DNA from: Burkholderiales bacterium | GTDB taxonomy: Bacteria > Pseudomonadota > Gammaproteobacteria > Burkholderiales > Nitrosomonadaceae | Length of the DNA stretch: 64,000 nucleotides | Direction of reading: 5' to 3' | NCBI GenBank assembly: GCA_024235795.1 | Contig: JACKLR010000001.1 | Coordinates: 1,827,486-1,891,485, forward strand | Program-made: the position numbers and the translations under genes | Notes under the pieces: generated by a model | What the model saw: only the letters and a program-made list of their open reading frames with translations | Databases searched by the model: none | What the model was told of the DNA's origin: nothing | Part shown: piece by piece, positions 48,501 through 56,952 of the stretch | Numbering within the stretch: the stretch's first letter is position 1 | Layout: every line of letters begins with the position of its first letter

Positions 48501-49828
48501 ACCGTGGTCAGGCCGATACTCTGGATATTATAGTCTTGCAAGCTATGCAGTTCATCGCTTTGTGTCTGCCCGTCGCTATTGGCATCGTTCCATATCTTCA
48601 AGCCGCTCCAGACCGTATCGCCGGAGTCAATCACCCTGTCTTCGTTGCTATCATAAGCGGCCAGCATCGTGAAACCGTCCATCGCAGCATTTCCGAACAG
48701 CTCACTCCCACTGTCGATCCGGCCGTTACCGTTAGTATCCAGGGCCAGCAGCCCGTCATCCGCGTGCACCCAGCTGACATTCTCACCCAACCCGTCACTG
48801 TCCAGATCAAAATACTGTCCCGTCCCGATCATCTCAACCCCGTCCCCGTCAAGATCAATCACCAGTGGATCCCATGGCGTCAAAACCGGCACGTTCGTGT
48901 AGGAAATGAATATATTGCTGAACCAGTTCGTGTTGCTGAAAAATATGCGAGTCAGGTCGGATGAATCGAGAGATGTCAGGTCTATCGTAGTAGTTATTGC
49001 ATCGTTAACAATTTTAAGGGTATCGCTTGTCGGTGTGTCATCCTTAAAATGACCCTGTATAGTGACCAAGCCAACTTTAAAAATACTAGATTCTTTATAG
49101 ATAATCAGATCATTACCTATCTGCGCCATTTTGATGTCTGCCGGGTTAACCCCTTCAAGAATAATAGTGTTGTAACCATCCGCATTGTTATCATCAATAA
49201 TGGTCAGATGAGCACCATTTTCGATCGTGATCGTATCGTTGCCATCGTTATCAAACAGATAGTTATTGTTTCTGTTTGCAAATACTGTGAAATTATCATC
49301 ACCTGTGCCATCAACCAACGAACGATAGCCTTGAAAATGCCATGCATTTATATCTGAATTGTTTACGTTGCCTTCCTGATGGGGCAAATTACTTGTAAAA
49401 TCAAGGTTAGCTGTGCTCAAAAAAGAATTCGTAATTGAATTGCTATTTGGCCCGATAAGAAAATATTCTGATGACGTTGTAACAACCGTGCCATTTGGAA
49501 TAATGGTTTTTGTCCCCAGGGAAGAATAATATGATTCAAAGTTATTTAATGCAGCTTGCGCATCTATACTACTGATTGGTATTTTGGTTAAGTCGAATGC
49601 TTTAATTGTATCCTCAGGTATTGATCCTGTTTTTTCGGTACGAAAAACTTTTATCATCCCACCAGACCCAGAAATAGATGATGGTGTTTCTGTAGGCCCT
49701 CCTGAAAAAATAACTTGCTTAATTCCTGAAGGAGTTTCTATTTCAATCCATATCTCAGAATGATTGAAAATATTTTCCGTTTCAACAATCGTTACGTTTC
49801 CAATATAAATTTTAGGATAATCACTCAT
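45557..49828 (-). CDS. Giant RTX calcium-binding protein, N-terminal part, truncated by IS630
   Basis: The 1423 residues include a beta-rich N-terminal region. A calcium-binding, EF-hand-like part of the FrpC type follows near 330-420 (PLVIDLDGDGVEMI, DTNGNGRIDSGSELFGN, DSNEDRVIDSGDTVW). Next comes a helical domain near 520-770, then many GGxGxDxL nonapeptide arrays with interspersed domains. The last residues VILIMNENLV come from the insertion sequence. The type I secretion signal lies beyond the IS in the 41428-44475 frame. Without it this part should not be exported. Its start overlaps the 169-residue membrane protein gene by four bases. Confidence 0.8.
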   Translation of the reverse strand: MSDYPKIYIGNVTIVETENIFNHSEIWIEIETPSGIKQVIFSGGPTETPSSISGSGGMIKVFRTEKTGSIPEDTIKAFDLTKIPISSIDAQAALNNFESYYSSLGTKTIIPNGTVVTTSSEYFLIGPNSNSITNSFLSTANLDFTSNLPHQEGNVNNSDINAWHFQGYRSLVDGTGDDNFTVFANRNNNYLFDNDGNDTITIENGAHLTIIDDNNADGYNTIILEGVNPADIKMAQIGNDLIIYKESSIFKVGLVTIQGHFKDDTPTSDTLKIVNDAITTTIDLTSLDSSDLTRIFFSNTNWFSNIFISYTNVPVLTPWDPLVIDLDGDGVEMIGTGQYFDLDSDGLGENVSWVHADDGLLALDTNGNGRIDSGSELFGNAAMDGFTMLAAYDSNEDRVIDSGDTVWSGLKIWNDANSDGQTQSDELHSLQDYNIQSIGLTTVVPLDPNTGGGQITHLGTVITTAGSLGIANVDLILDNANSRYSADYSFDLRAAFLPNLRGYNDIPDLHVALSLDNNENDPNSLMTIMQDIASHDFAGLFEYYADVESKILNALYRWAGVDSIDPASRGEFIIDARILEFTEKFLGEAFVDQNFGSSNPGEVQARNLEELWEREIFTRFKGLLLFQTGGEQLFQNGLDYDFTAGRIDGAITLSQEALDDLAATATTLSSTAQRQAFWVSVVDFINSVSVGSNVLSGVDITMLSNAITGSDSALVWAKEAHDPDHGITSIEYRFHNPVGERFVGDATDNTIIGTAHADTIEGLGGADSNLRGGDGDDVIYGHSEDGIGDDGSADTLSGDEGDDTLDGGSGNDVLWGGAGNDYLIGGAGDDVLLDGVGHSGENLLEGGVGDDDYRYSASTADHSQMYIVDESGFDEIIFGHTSLEQHYTIGDITFRRLLNDHLRIQVSKPNGASADIIIDQQLVDLSNNDGLGIERLKLYDVNDPNVFSWLDLKEYLRNTTDQIETIGTPQEDTIYGINIGNPDDYITALGGSDLVYGDEGNDEIWGQGGADELYGGVGNDVLFGGSENDTLYGGDGDDMLSAGSQDDILYGGSGSDSFYGSEGSDTLVGGKGDDFLSGENGDDVYIYDVYQDGNDTIQEAADDNNNDRLVLSDVLPESLIFSATGEYDVTIDIVTPDLAAGRIVINGQRQKISGVERRLVEFVEFDDGFSMPLHQFGFNGWRTDSQTDVNSDETVSGYNDVFTNGGTDRVTGGGGVGDFISTGAQDDYIYGRGGNDKLHGGTGDDYIEGGTGDDVIWGSDGLDTLSFINSASAVIVDILQGTALGEGSDSFTSIEKIYGSAYNDTIIGSALANSLAGSMGNDDLQGGLGSDEYIFNEGDGQDTITDSEGINDFIRLGSGIIQGDVTLTQIGNNLEIGFSGIATDKITIIDQFDTSTTNQIEKIIFDDLSELLLVILIMNENLV

Positions 49829-50334
49829 TTTGTTTTCCGCTCTAAATTCTCAGGATTCTCTGATAAATAAAGTTTTTGAATAAAAGATGCCATATAATCT
49901 ATACGTTTGACTTCATAAGATTTAAGTTTATTTTTCGGGGTAAACCTTACCCAAATTTCCCATCCAGTGCTTATCCATGGGAAACTATCCTCTGCTATCT
50001 TATCTGCAGCAAAGTAAACTATTTGATACTCTTTGTCTTCTTGGCGGGCCTGCCACTTCTTTTCTTTATCTTCGTAATACTCAAGTGTTTTAAAAGCGCC
50101 TGCTGTATCTATAAGTAAATTGTTAACCTCTTCTTTTGGAATTCCGACGGGAAGGAGCTCTCTTAAAGTGCAATCCAATTCATTGATATTTTCAAATTTT
50201 TCAAACCGAAACTCTTCAGGATGCTCTTTTAGGTACTCAACACTCGGAGGTTGATTAAATAAATAATTCAGTCCTCCAATTATTATAATAGCTAGACCAA
50301 CGATAATGGTTACGTTATTTCTAAAATTTTCCAT
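49825..50334 (-). CDS. Unknown membrane-anchored protein upstream of the RTX gene
   Basis: The 169-residue protein has one N-terminal membrane segment (VTIIVGLAIIIIGGLNYLF), then a soluble domain with LREGLP-like LRELLPVGIPKEEVNNLL and WEIWVRFTPKNKLKSYEV. The last part resembles small lipoprotein-like or SmpA-type folds only loosely. Its stop overlaps the RTX start (ATGA), so it is the first gene of a two-gene operon. It may help the RTX protein or protect the cell from it; no family is recognised. Confidence 0.6.
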   Translation of the reverse strand: MENFRNNVTIIVGLAIIIIGGLNYLFNQPPSVEYLKEHPEEFRFEKFENINELDCTLRELLPVGIPKEEVNNLLIDTAGAFKTLEYYEDKEKKWQARQEDKEYQIVYFAADKIAEDSFPWISTGWEIWVRFTPKNKLKSYEVKRIDYMASFIQKLYLSENPENLERKTK

Positions 50335-50553
50335 CTCTTGCCTTTCTCATTCAAGTCACAGATCACTGATATTAGAGAGAAATTTAAACCGCAATATTTG
50401 GAGATACAGTTTTGGGGTTACAAACAAATCCTTTTGTTTATAACATCTTATTTGGAAAGACTATAGGATTTTAAGAGAGCACTATCGTATCAATTTTTTT
50501 AATCATCTCTTACTGATAATGTATATTCTTCTAGTGCACTTAGAATTAAACGC

Positions 50554-52191
50554 TTAAAGCCGCAGCCGCGTTTTCCCCTTAAACGGTTTTCCAAACAACG
50601 GATTGATGCCGACCCGTTTCGACCAGGGCTTTATTTCATGATAGCCGATTTTGGACAGACGGATGGGGCGGTGATTGCGTACGAACAGAATGGTGTCGTC
50701 GGTACGGCGCACTTCGTCGGCGGTCATGAGACGGCGCGGGGCATCCTGTAACGACCGGGTGGGCGTGTCGAACATGCTCTGCCCGATATTATGGGAGAGC
50801 GCCTTGATGGTGGATTCGCCGAGCATGTCCGAAATCAACTGACAGGTCTTGTACGAGCGAGCACCCATGATAATCTTGACTTCAGTTTGGGATAACAGCG
50901 TCTCTAAACTTTCACGCCCGTAGACATGCGCCCATTGTTCCAACTCCTGAACGATCAGCCATAGCCTGATCTTGAACTCACGCGCGAGTGTCAGTAATGA
51001 GGGCAAGCCCTCGACTTTAAAATTTGTAATTTCATCGCACAGGAAACACACAGATTGGCCGTTCTGAAACCGGATCAACTCGGTTAAGGCACACCAGGAC
51101 ATCAAACCCAGCCACGGCGCATAGACGGCCATACGGGTCGGATCGGCGATCAGATAGACGGTCACTTTCTTTTTCTTCAGGTCGGCGAAGCGAAAATCGC
51201 AGGTCGATGTACACTCGGCCAGTTTGCTGCTGGGAGAGAAGACCTCCAGAGATTGCACCGCGCCTTCGCGGAAAGATTCGATCTGCTTCTGGTCGCCACT
51301 GTCGAACTTGGCCAGTAAATCTTTGGCGAGCCGTGCCAGATCACCGTTTAAATGCGCAGAATATTGTGCATCCTCCAACGCCTTCTTTAAGGCATTCTTG
51401 TCACTGAGCAGGCACAGGGCTGCGGATAATGTTGGGTCACCGCCCATCGTCACCAGATAGACGAACGAGAAAACGAGAAATTTTCTCGAACCGTTGCGAA
51501 AATACTGGTTTTCGCCCTGTTGGGCCGGGTCTTGGCAAAGCTGTTTAGCGATGCTTTGCGCATCGGACATGAGCTGCGCATGCAAAGCCGGATCGGCCCA
51601 GTCGTCGATCAGGATTTGCAACGGATTGTAGCGTGCGCCTATGCCTAAAATATCTTCATATAAACCGCCCGGATTAACATACTGCGTTACATGCTTATGA
51701 CGCTTGCGTCTGAGTTCACCCGTCATACAAGCCAGAATTCCTTTCAGGTCGGGGACAAAAGCACTCATGGCATTGTGACACAGCGCCGGGATCACAAAAG
51801 TCACCGTCTTGCCGCCACCGGCGGGACTCAAGACCAAACCGGAGGATTCAATATCGGCGAACACCGGTTTATTCTCATGGATTCCGGCAAGAAATCCGCC
51901 GCGTTTGCTGTAGAATCCCGCCTTTTTAATATCACGTGTACTCGCCCAGGCTGCGCTCCCGGCCCGATCCGTAGGCTTCATAACGCGTTTACGAAAGATC
52001 AGCTTTGGAATGAGAATCAAAGTGTAGAGTACGGCCCGGATAAAGGCGAAGACGGCGCACAGTGCGAGGAAGATGGGAATGATAAAGAGGTCGCTCCCCA
52101 GCCAGTGCTGGGTTTCCCAGGCTCCCCATGTATATAGGCAGCCCAGGATAAGCAAACCGAGAGGATTCGTCGGCCCTGATTGTTGTTGCAT
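50554..52191 (-). CDS. VirD4/TraG-type conjugative coupling protein
   Basis: The 545-residue protein has two N-terminal membrane segments (LLILGCLYTWGAW; LFIIPIFLALCAVFAFIRAV), Walker A LSPAGGGKTVTF near 120-131 and Walker B VCFLCDEITNF near 385. The C-terminal block is ARSYKTCQLISDMLG. Coupling proteins feed the relaxase-DNA complex to a type IV secretion channel. No channel genes are found in this element, so it probably uses a helper's. It starts five bases after the frameshifted gene at 52196. Confidence 0.92.
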   Translation of the reverse strand: MQQQSGPTNPLGLLILGCLYTWGAWETQHWLGSDLFIIPIFLALCAVFAFIRAVLYTLILIPKLIFRKRVMKPTDRAGSAAWASTRDIKKAGFYSKRGGFLAGIHENKPVFADIESSGLVLSPAGGGKTVTFVIPALCHNAMSAFVPDLKGILACMTGELRRKRHKHVTQYVNPGGLYEDILGIGARYNPLQILIDDWADPALHAQLMSDAQSIAKQLCQDPAQQGENQYFRNGSRKFLVFSFVYLVTMGGDPTLSAALCLLSDKNALKKALEDAQYSAHLNGDLARLAKDLLAKFDSGDQKQIESFREGAVQSLEVFSPSSKLAECTSTCDFRFADLKKKKVTVYLIADPTRMAVYAPWLGLMSWCALTELIRFQNGQSVCFLCDEITNFKVEGLPSLLTLAREFKIRLWLIVQELEQWAHVYGRESLETLLSQTEVKIIMGARSYKTCQLISDMLGESTIKALSHNIGQSMFDTPTRSLQDAPRRLMTADEVRRTDDTILFVRNHRPIRLSKIGYHEIKPWSKRVGINPLFGKPFKGKTRLRL

Positions 52192-52195
52192 CTTG

Positions 52196-53498
52196 TTATT
52201 GCGCCATGACGATTTTGAGCGGATTGATGATCACGGAATGATCGCCTGTCACTTTGCCGGTCTCGAAGATGGCCGGAATATCCTGCCCCCCCGTTACCAC
52301 GTGTTGCGGCAATATGAAACGGCGCGGCGTAGGTGTGCTCATTGACAGAGATACGGATTTCGCCGAAAACCCCTTGCGGGGCCTCACCTTCAAAAAAATT
52401 GACGGCGATGGTTAACGTGCGTAAATCCAGCGGTACGTCAAAACCGATGGTTTCAAAACCGTTGGTCGGCTGCGGCGAATTGCGGTAATATTTCCAGTAG
52501 CGCCCGTGCGCTGTCATCGTGCGCCCGAAATATAAGACCTGCGCACCGGGTGTGGGACGCGCATAGATATCCAGATCACACTGAGAGCAGGCCCACGAAA
52601 TCCCAACCTGAACATTGTCTGCGCGGATGATTTGCGCCTGCGGCAGCGCGGTTTCGCTGACAGGCCGCTCGAAGATGGATTGACGATCTGCCGCCGGACT
52701 TAAGATGATCATTTCCAGCTTGTTCGAGCGCACCGGCTTAAAATCATGTGCAGGCGGCGCAGCATTACCCATAACACCACGAAACAATGTCGGCACATCC
52801 GCAACAAAACCGCCCAGCTTGCCGCCAAGCGCCTGCGTATACAGCGTCCAGAAACGTCTGACGAAATAGGCATGCCGCTCGCCCTGCATGATCCGGTCGC
52901 TGCCATAGCCGATATGGACAACGGCATTTTTAAGCAGGCCCGACTGACCGGCTGCTCCGAACGGTGTTTTGCCTTGTGATGCAAACAAATGCCCGTCAGA
53001 CGGAAACCGTCCACCCGCCATGGAAAAAGCCGCTTCGCGCGGATCGTCGTAAAACGGCGATCCCAGTACAATGATATCCAGCTTGCCGCTATGGTTTAAA
53101 TTGTTGGCCACATAACGCAGAAATTGTGGCAAGCGTACCGCGCCCGGCACGGACGGATGACCGGCGCTTCCGGGCGCAACAGCGCGGTCTGCAAAGCGTT
53201 TCAGCGCCATCACCGCTTCACGGTTTACGCCCAAACGCGCTTTCGCATTGTTATACGCCGGGTTATCCGGGATGTTGAATTCGCCGATGATCGAAAGGCT
53301 ATACCCGTCGATCAGCGTAACCCGGCTGCCTTGGTTCAGTTCCGTGAGCTGCTTCAATAACGCAACGGAATGCCGCCGCGCGTCATCCCGTGCATAATAC
53401 GGCGAGAGCGCCACGATCAGGTCGCGGACCGCAGCGGCTTGCGCCACCGCCAGCCAGACAATGAGTACGATACAAAAGAGCAAATTGTTTTTGTACAT
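52196..53498 (-). pseudogene. Unknown exported protein of the transfer region, frameshifted in a G7 run
   Basis: The N-terminus is a signal peptide (NLLFCIVLIVWLAVAQAAA). The protein then reads LIVALSPYYARDDARRHSVALLKQLT and LDIIVLGSPFYDDP, suggesting a von Willebrand/periplasmic alpha-beta fold. At 52286-52292 there are seven C (G on the coding strand). Removing one base joins TRGNGG to QDIPAIFETGKVTGDHSVII and ends at 52196, just before the coupling-protein gene. Without correction the frame runs 180 bases into that gene with low-complexity residues. The intact protein would have about 434 residues; its function is unknown. Confidence 0.75.
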
Positions 53499-53516
53499 GT
53501 TTAGGTCTCCTGTGAA

Positions 53517-54575
53517 TTAACGGTCGGTATGGGAATTCATCGTGGCGATATGGCTAGCTCTCAGGCTGATATATTCCACGATGCGTTCGTTGATAAAGGC
53601 TTCACGCTGCGCTTCCAGCTCGACCAGACGGCCATGCATGGCCCCGCGTTTTTCGCGCAGGGCTTCGTGTGAAATGCGGTGCTCCTTCAGGGCTTTTGCG
53701 ATTTCGATATATTCGAGGCTTTCAACATAGACATCCGGGGAATAGCGAATGTAGATGTCTTCAGCCGCAAGGAACAAAGCGCTGGCCGCCAGCATCTCGA
53801 CCAGCAATTGCGACCAGATAAAAACGGAGCCGTAATCTTTGCTTTCGCCGAACGAATCCCAGTCGATTGATCCGGCCACACCGGTATGGATCACGCCGAA
53901 CATGGTGCACCAGAACAAAAAGGCGATACCGGTCGCGGCATAGATGCATTTGGCGTACGTTCTTCGCGAACTGTCATAGGTCATGAAGCTCGTGACAAAC
54001 TTGATTGAAACCGAAGCAATTGGCATCAATGCCGAAATCATCAGCGCCAGCCACGGTTTTTCGATAAACACGGCGTTGCCCGATGCGACCAGATTGGCAT
54101 AGACGTTACCCATGCCAAGTCCTGCTGCAATCACCAGACAGGTCAGCACAACGCACAGCAGGACTTGATCCTTGCGCCGCCAGTCTTGCCAGCGAATGTC
54201 GCCTGCATCTTTCTTGCTGCCGCTTTGCAAATTGCCGCTTTTAATATAGCGCACCGTATTGGCCAGCTTGGCCTCAAGACCGTTCAGCGTTTTGAGTGAA
54301 GTCTGGTAGGCGGCATCGGTATCTTCGGTATCCAGCCGCAACTTCGTCAGTTCAGCGCCAAATTTCTGGTCGGCCTCATATGTCGATTGCTCCTTGATTA
54401 ACGTTGTCGCCGACTCCCGGTCGGGATGGTGAACCAGCCTGCGCAAAAAATTGGGCGAAGGCGATGCCGTGCTTGCCAATGGCTTTTTAACCATGTCCGC
54501 CTTATCGCTCTTTACCAGCTCCAGCGCTTGCGATTGTGTCTTGCCTTTGCTCTTTGGTTTGGGTTTTGTTGCCAT
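53517..54575 (-). CDS. Unknown inner-membrane protein of the transfer region
   Basis: ATG 54575 with ACAAGGAG seven bases upstream gives 352 residues; the longer frame has no ribosome site. A lysine-rich cytoplasmic start (ATKPKPKSKGKTQ) and a coiled stretch (ELTKLRLDTEDTDAAYQTSLK) are followed by four membrane segments between about residues 140 and 275. These are VLLCVVLTCLVIAAGLGMGN, ALMISALMPIASVSIKF, GIAFLFWCTMFGVI and LLVEMLAASALFLAA. The end is another helical region. It lies upstream of the exported protein and coupling protein, probably in one operon. Confidence 0.65.
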   Translation of the reverse strand: MATKPKPKSKGKTQSQALELVKSDKADMVKKPLASTASPSPNFLRRLVHHPDRESATTLIKEQSTYEADQKFGAELTKLRLDTEDTDAAYQTSLKTLNGLEAKLANTVRYIKSGNLQSGSKKDAGDIRWQDWRRKDQVLLCVVLTCLVIAAGLGMGNVYANLVASGNAVFIEKPWLALMISALMPIASVSIKFVTSFMTYDSSRRTYAKCIYAATGIAFLFWCTMFGVIHTGVAGSIDWDSFGESKDYGSVFIWSQLLVEMLAASALFLAAEDIYIRYSPDVYVESLEYIEIAKALKEHRISHEALREKRGAMHGRLVELEAQREAFINERIVEYISLRASHIATMNSHTDR

Positions 54576-54883
54576 AAACAGTCTCCTTGTCAAAATGAAA
54601 CAGAAGTGAAACTGCCTGGCATGGTAGTGAGTGCGGATTTCGATGGCGGGAAACAATACATAGAACAAGAGACAGGAATATATTCCTTGACTCTTTGGGC
54701 CGAAACGGCTATCTCTAGAGTGTCAAATCGCCAGATTTGTATCATCAGGCTGGGCCAATTGTATTGACTACAGCCTTGCAGTTTCCCGCCTGCACAGCTG
54801 GCGGCCTTCATAATCCCGTTCGTTTTTAACTCTTGGGGCACATGCGCCTGCCATAAGGGCCGCGCATGTGAATCGCGTTTGTC

Positions 54884-55162
54884 ATGCTTTTGGATATTGA
54901 AAAATACAAACACCATGTAGAAAAGTTCGATATGAACAAAGCGCAAAAGGAAGAACTGATGCGAACGGTCTGGGGAATCATGGAATCATCGGTTGACCGG
55001 GCATTCGAAGAAGAGTCTGAGCAGCAATGCCGCCAACCTGTTTCGGATAACAGTTTACAGAAAGGCTGTAACAGGATAGATTCAAATGAACCAACCATAT
55101 TGATAGGCCATTTCAGGAACACCACAGATCGTGCGGTGGGAAAGAGTAAAGACCATGACTGA
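54884..55162 (+). CDS. Small unknown protein upstream of the serine recombinase
   Basis: The 92-residue acidic protein reads MLLDIEKYKHHVEKFDMNKAQ, ELMRTVWGIMESSVDRAF and no known motif. Its gene overlaps the recombinase start at 55155 by eight bases. This position, and the conserved look of the helix TVWGIMESSVDRAF, suggests a co-translated partner of the recombinase. A directionality factor is possible but unproven. Confidence 0.6.
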   Translation: MLLDIEKYKHHVEKFDMNKAQKEELMRTVWGIMESSVDRAFEEESEQQCRQPVSDNSLQKGCNRIDSNEPTILIGHFRNTTDRAVGKSKDHD

Positions 55163-56714
55163 TAACCCTAAACAAAACGCCATTATTTATTGCCGCGTAT
55201 CCAGCGCCAAGCAGGTACGCGAAGGGCACGGTCTAAATTCACAGGAGACGCGCTGCCGGGAATATGCCGGTCACAAAGGTTACGATATAGTGAAGGTTTT
55301 TCAGGATGAGGGAGTTTCGGGCGGCCTAGTCGACCGGCCCGGTATCAAGGCACTGTTAGGTTTCCTAAAAAATGACCCGACACAAACTCATATTGTCATT
55401 ATTGATGATATCAGTCGCCTGGCACGCGGCCTGGAAGCCCATATCCAGCTTCGCACGACAATAAGCAGCGCGGGCGGCAAGCTGGAAAGTCCGTCGATAG
55501 AATTCGGCGAAGACTCAGACAGCCAGCTGGTCGAAAACCTGCTGGCCAGCGTTTCACAGCATCAGCGCCAGAAAAACGGCGAGCAGGTTAAGAACCGGAT
55601 GCGGGCACGTGTGCTTAACGGTTACTGGGTATCTTATCCGGCTATCGGATACCGCTATGAGAAAGTGCCGGGGCACGGCAAAATGCTGGTTCGTGACGAA
55701 CCTATAGCGACAATTGTACAAACCGCACTGGAAGGGTTTGCTTCTGGCCGGTTTGAAACGCAGGCTGAAGTTAAACTTTATCTGGAATCGCAGGAAGCCT
55801 TCCCAAAGAAAAAGGGCGGGAAGATTCACTATCAGCGCGTTTTTAATCTGCTGGATCAGATATTGTATACGGGTTATATCGACCTGCCCGGCTGGGGCAT
55901 TCACTTCCAGCCCGGTAAGCATGAAGCGTTGATCAGTTTTGAAACCTGGCAACAAATTCAGGAACGTCTTAAAGGAAAAGCCAGGAAGCCCGCACGCAAG
56001 AATCTAAATCAGGATTTTCCGTTGCGGGGATATGTCACCTGTGCAGGTTGTGGGGAACCGATGTCGTCCTGCTGGTCTACGGGACGCAACAAACGATATC
56101 CGTATTATCTGTGTCAGTCCAGGGATTGCACGGAATACGGCAAATCTGTGCGCAAGGAAAAGATCGAGGAAGAATTTGAAAGCCTGCTGCGTAACCTGCG
56201 CCCTTCACAGAATCTGTTTTACTTGGCTCTGGATATGTTCCGGGATTTGTGGAACGACCGGCTAAGCAAACGCAAACAGGAAGCATCATTTATCGGGCAG
56301 GAAGCGCAGAAGATGGAACGTTCTATTGCAAAGCTTGTGGATCGGATCGTTGAAACCGACAGCCCCAGCATCATCGTCACCTATGAAAACCGCATCCGGG
56401 AACTGGAAAACCGTAAGGCTGAACTGAATGAAAAAATCAGAAAATGCGGCACAGCGTTGCCGGATTTTGACGAAACGTTTAGAACCGCATTCTCGTTTCT
56501 CTCAAACCCGCATAAAATATGGTGTTCCGACAGGCTGGAAGATAAAAGAACGGTGCTAAAACTGGCTTTTGCCGACAAATTGTCCTACTGCCGAAAAGAT
56601 GGGTTTAGAACCGCCCGATACGCCCTGCCATTCGCCCTTTTGGAGGACTTTGGGCAGGGTAATTATGAAATGGTGGGTCTGGTTGGACTCGAACCAACGA
56701 CCAAGGGATTATGA
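55155..56714 (+). CDS. Large serine recombinase (integrase of the 31-kb element)
   Basis: ATG 55155 starts MTDNPKQNAIIYCRVSSAKQ with catalytic Ser16 or Ser17 in YCRVSS. The resolvase domain covers residues 8-150 (DDISRLARGLEAH, ENLLASVSQHQRQ). A recombinase domain follows (RARVLNGYWVSYPAIGYRY), then a zinc ribbon near 296-326 (CAGCGEP, CQSRDC) and a coiled coil near 370-450. The total is 519 residues. The last 12 codons, GLVGLEPTTKGL, are read from the tRNA tail outside the element, while the gene's own end is at 25587-25697. The frame crosses its own attachment core at 56670. Confidence 0.93.
   Translation: MTDNPKQNAIIYCRVSSAKQVREGHGLNSQETRCREYAGHKGYDIVKVFQDEGVSGGLVDRPGIKALLGFLKNDPTQTHIVIIDDISRLARGLEAHIQLRTTISSAGGKLESPSIEFGEDSDSQLVENLLASVSQHQRQKNGEQVKNRMRARVLNGYWVSYPAIGYRYEKVPGHGKMLVRDEPIATIVQTALEGFASGRFETQAEVKLYLESQEAFPKKKGGKIHYQRVFNLLDQILYTGYIDLPGWGIHFQPGKHEALISFETWQQIQERLKGKARKPARKNLNQDFPLRGYVTCAGCGEPMSSCWSTGRNKRYPYYLCQSRDCTEYGKSVRKEKIEEEFESLLRNLRPSQNLFYLALDMFRDLWNDRLSKRKQEASFIGQEAQKMERSIAKLVDRIVETDSPSIIVTYENRIRELENRKAELNEKIRKCGTALPDFDETFRTAFSFLSNPHKIWCSDRLEDKRTVLKLAFADKLSYCRKDGFRTARYALPFALLEDFGQGNYEMVGLVGLEPTTKGL
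56670..56676. other. Right attachment core of the serine-recombinase element
   Basis: ATGGTGG here equals ATGGTGG at 25587-25593. To the right follows the tRNA tail that at 63509 lies directly after an integrase terminator. The predicted attB is ...TTGATTTT-ATGGTGG-GTCTGG... and attP is ...TATGAA-ATGGTGG-ACAGC... Confidence 0.7.
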
Positions 56715-56720
56715 GTCACA
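56671..56720 (-). tRNA. 3' end fragment of a tRNA with CAU anticodon (attachment site)
   Basis: Read on the minus strand it gives CTCATAATCCC (anticodon loop with CAT), GGTTCGAGTCC (T arm) and a 3' end ...GACCCACCA. The 5' half is absent at higher coordinates. It is a 3' fragment kept as an att repeat, from a tRNA-Met or tRNA-Ile2 gene. The complete gene must lie beyond the right edge. Confidence 0.8.
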
Positions 56721-56952
56721 ATTATAAAATCAATAATTCAAACAAAACATACACTTGCAACGCTGGCCATATCCACACCCAATGTCACACAGTTATAATT
56801 TATATAGCCTGTCGCACCTTATGACACAAATTTGTCACACTTTTTAGCATTGATAAAATAGTTGAAGTTAAACAGTCTTGCATTTAATTTCAGATATACT
56901 AAAAAGATTATAAAAAAAGAATTCGAAAATTTTCTTAAATTAAAGAGATACA

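Larger units (their letters stand above)
25587..56676. mobile_element. 31-kb mobilisable element integrated by a large serine recombinase
   Basis: The 7-bp sequence ATGGTGG occurs at 25587-25593 and at 56670-56676. Outside the element, the left flank is the terminator region of an integrase fragment and the right flank is the tRNA tail. Joined, they restore the arrangement seen uninterrupted at 63475-63558. Inside are a recombinase gene at the right end, mobC/relaxase, a VirD4-type coupling protein, ArdA and accessory genes. No VirB4, pilus or T4SS core genes were seen, so it should need a helper for transfer. IS21, IS256 and IS630 inserted later. Confidence 0.75.

Noticed and set aside
52017..52195. 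Extension of the transfer-region gene into the coupling-protein gene
   Set aside because: The residues are low-complexity and out of frame with the natural end revealed by removing one G from the homopolymer.
56671..56714. A natural C-terminus GLVGLEPTTKGL for the serine recombinase
   Set aside because: These residues are the translated tRNA tail, a known artefact; the sequence before 56670 belongs to the element and the rest does not.
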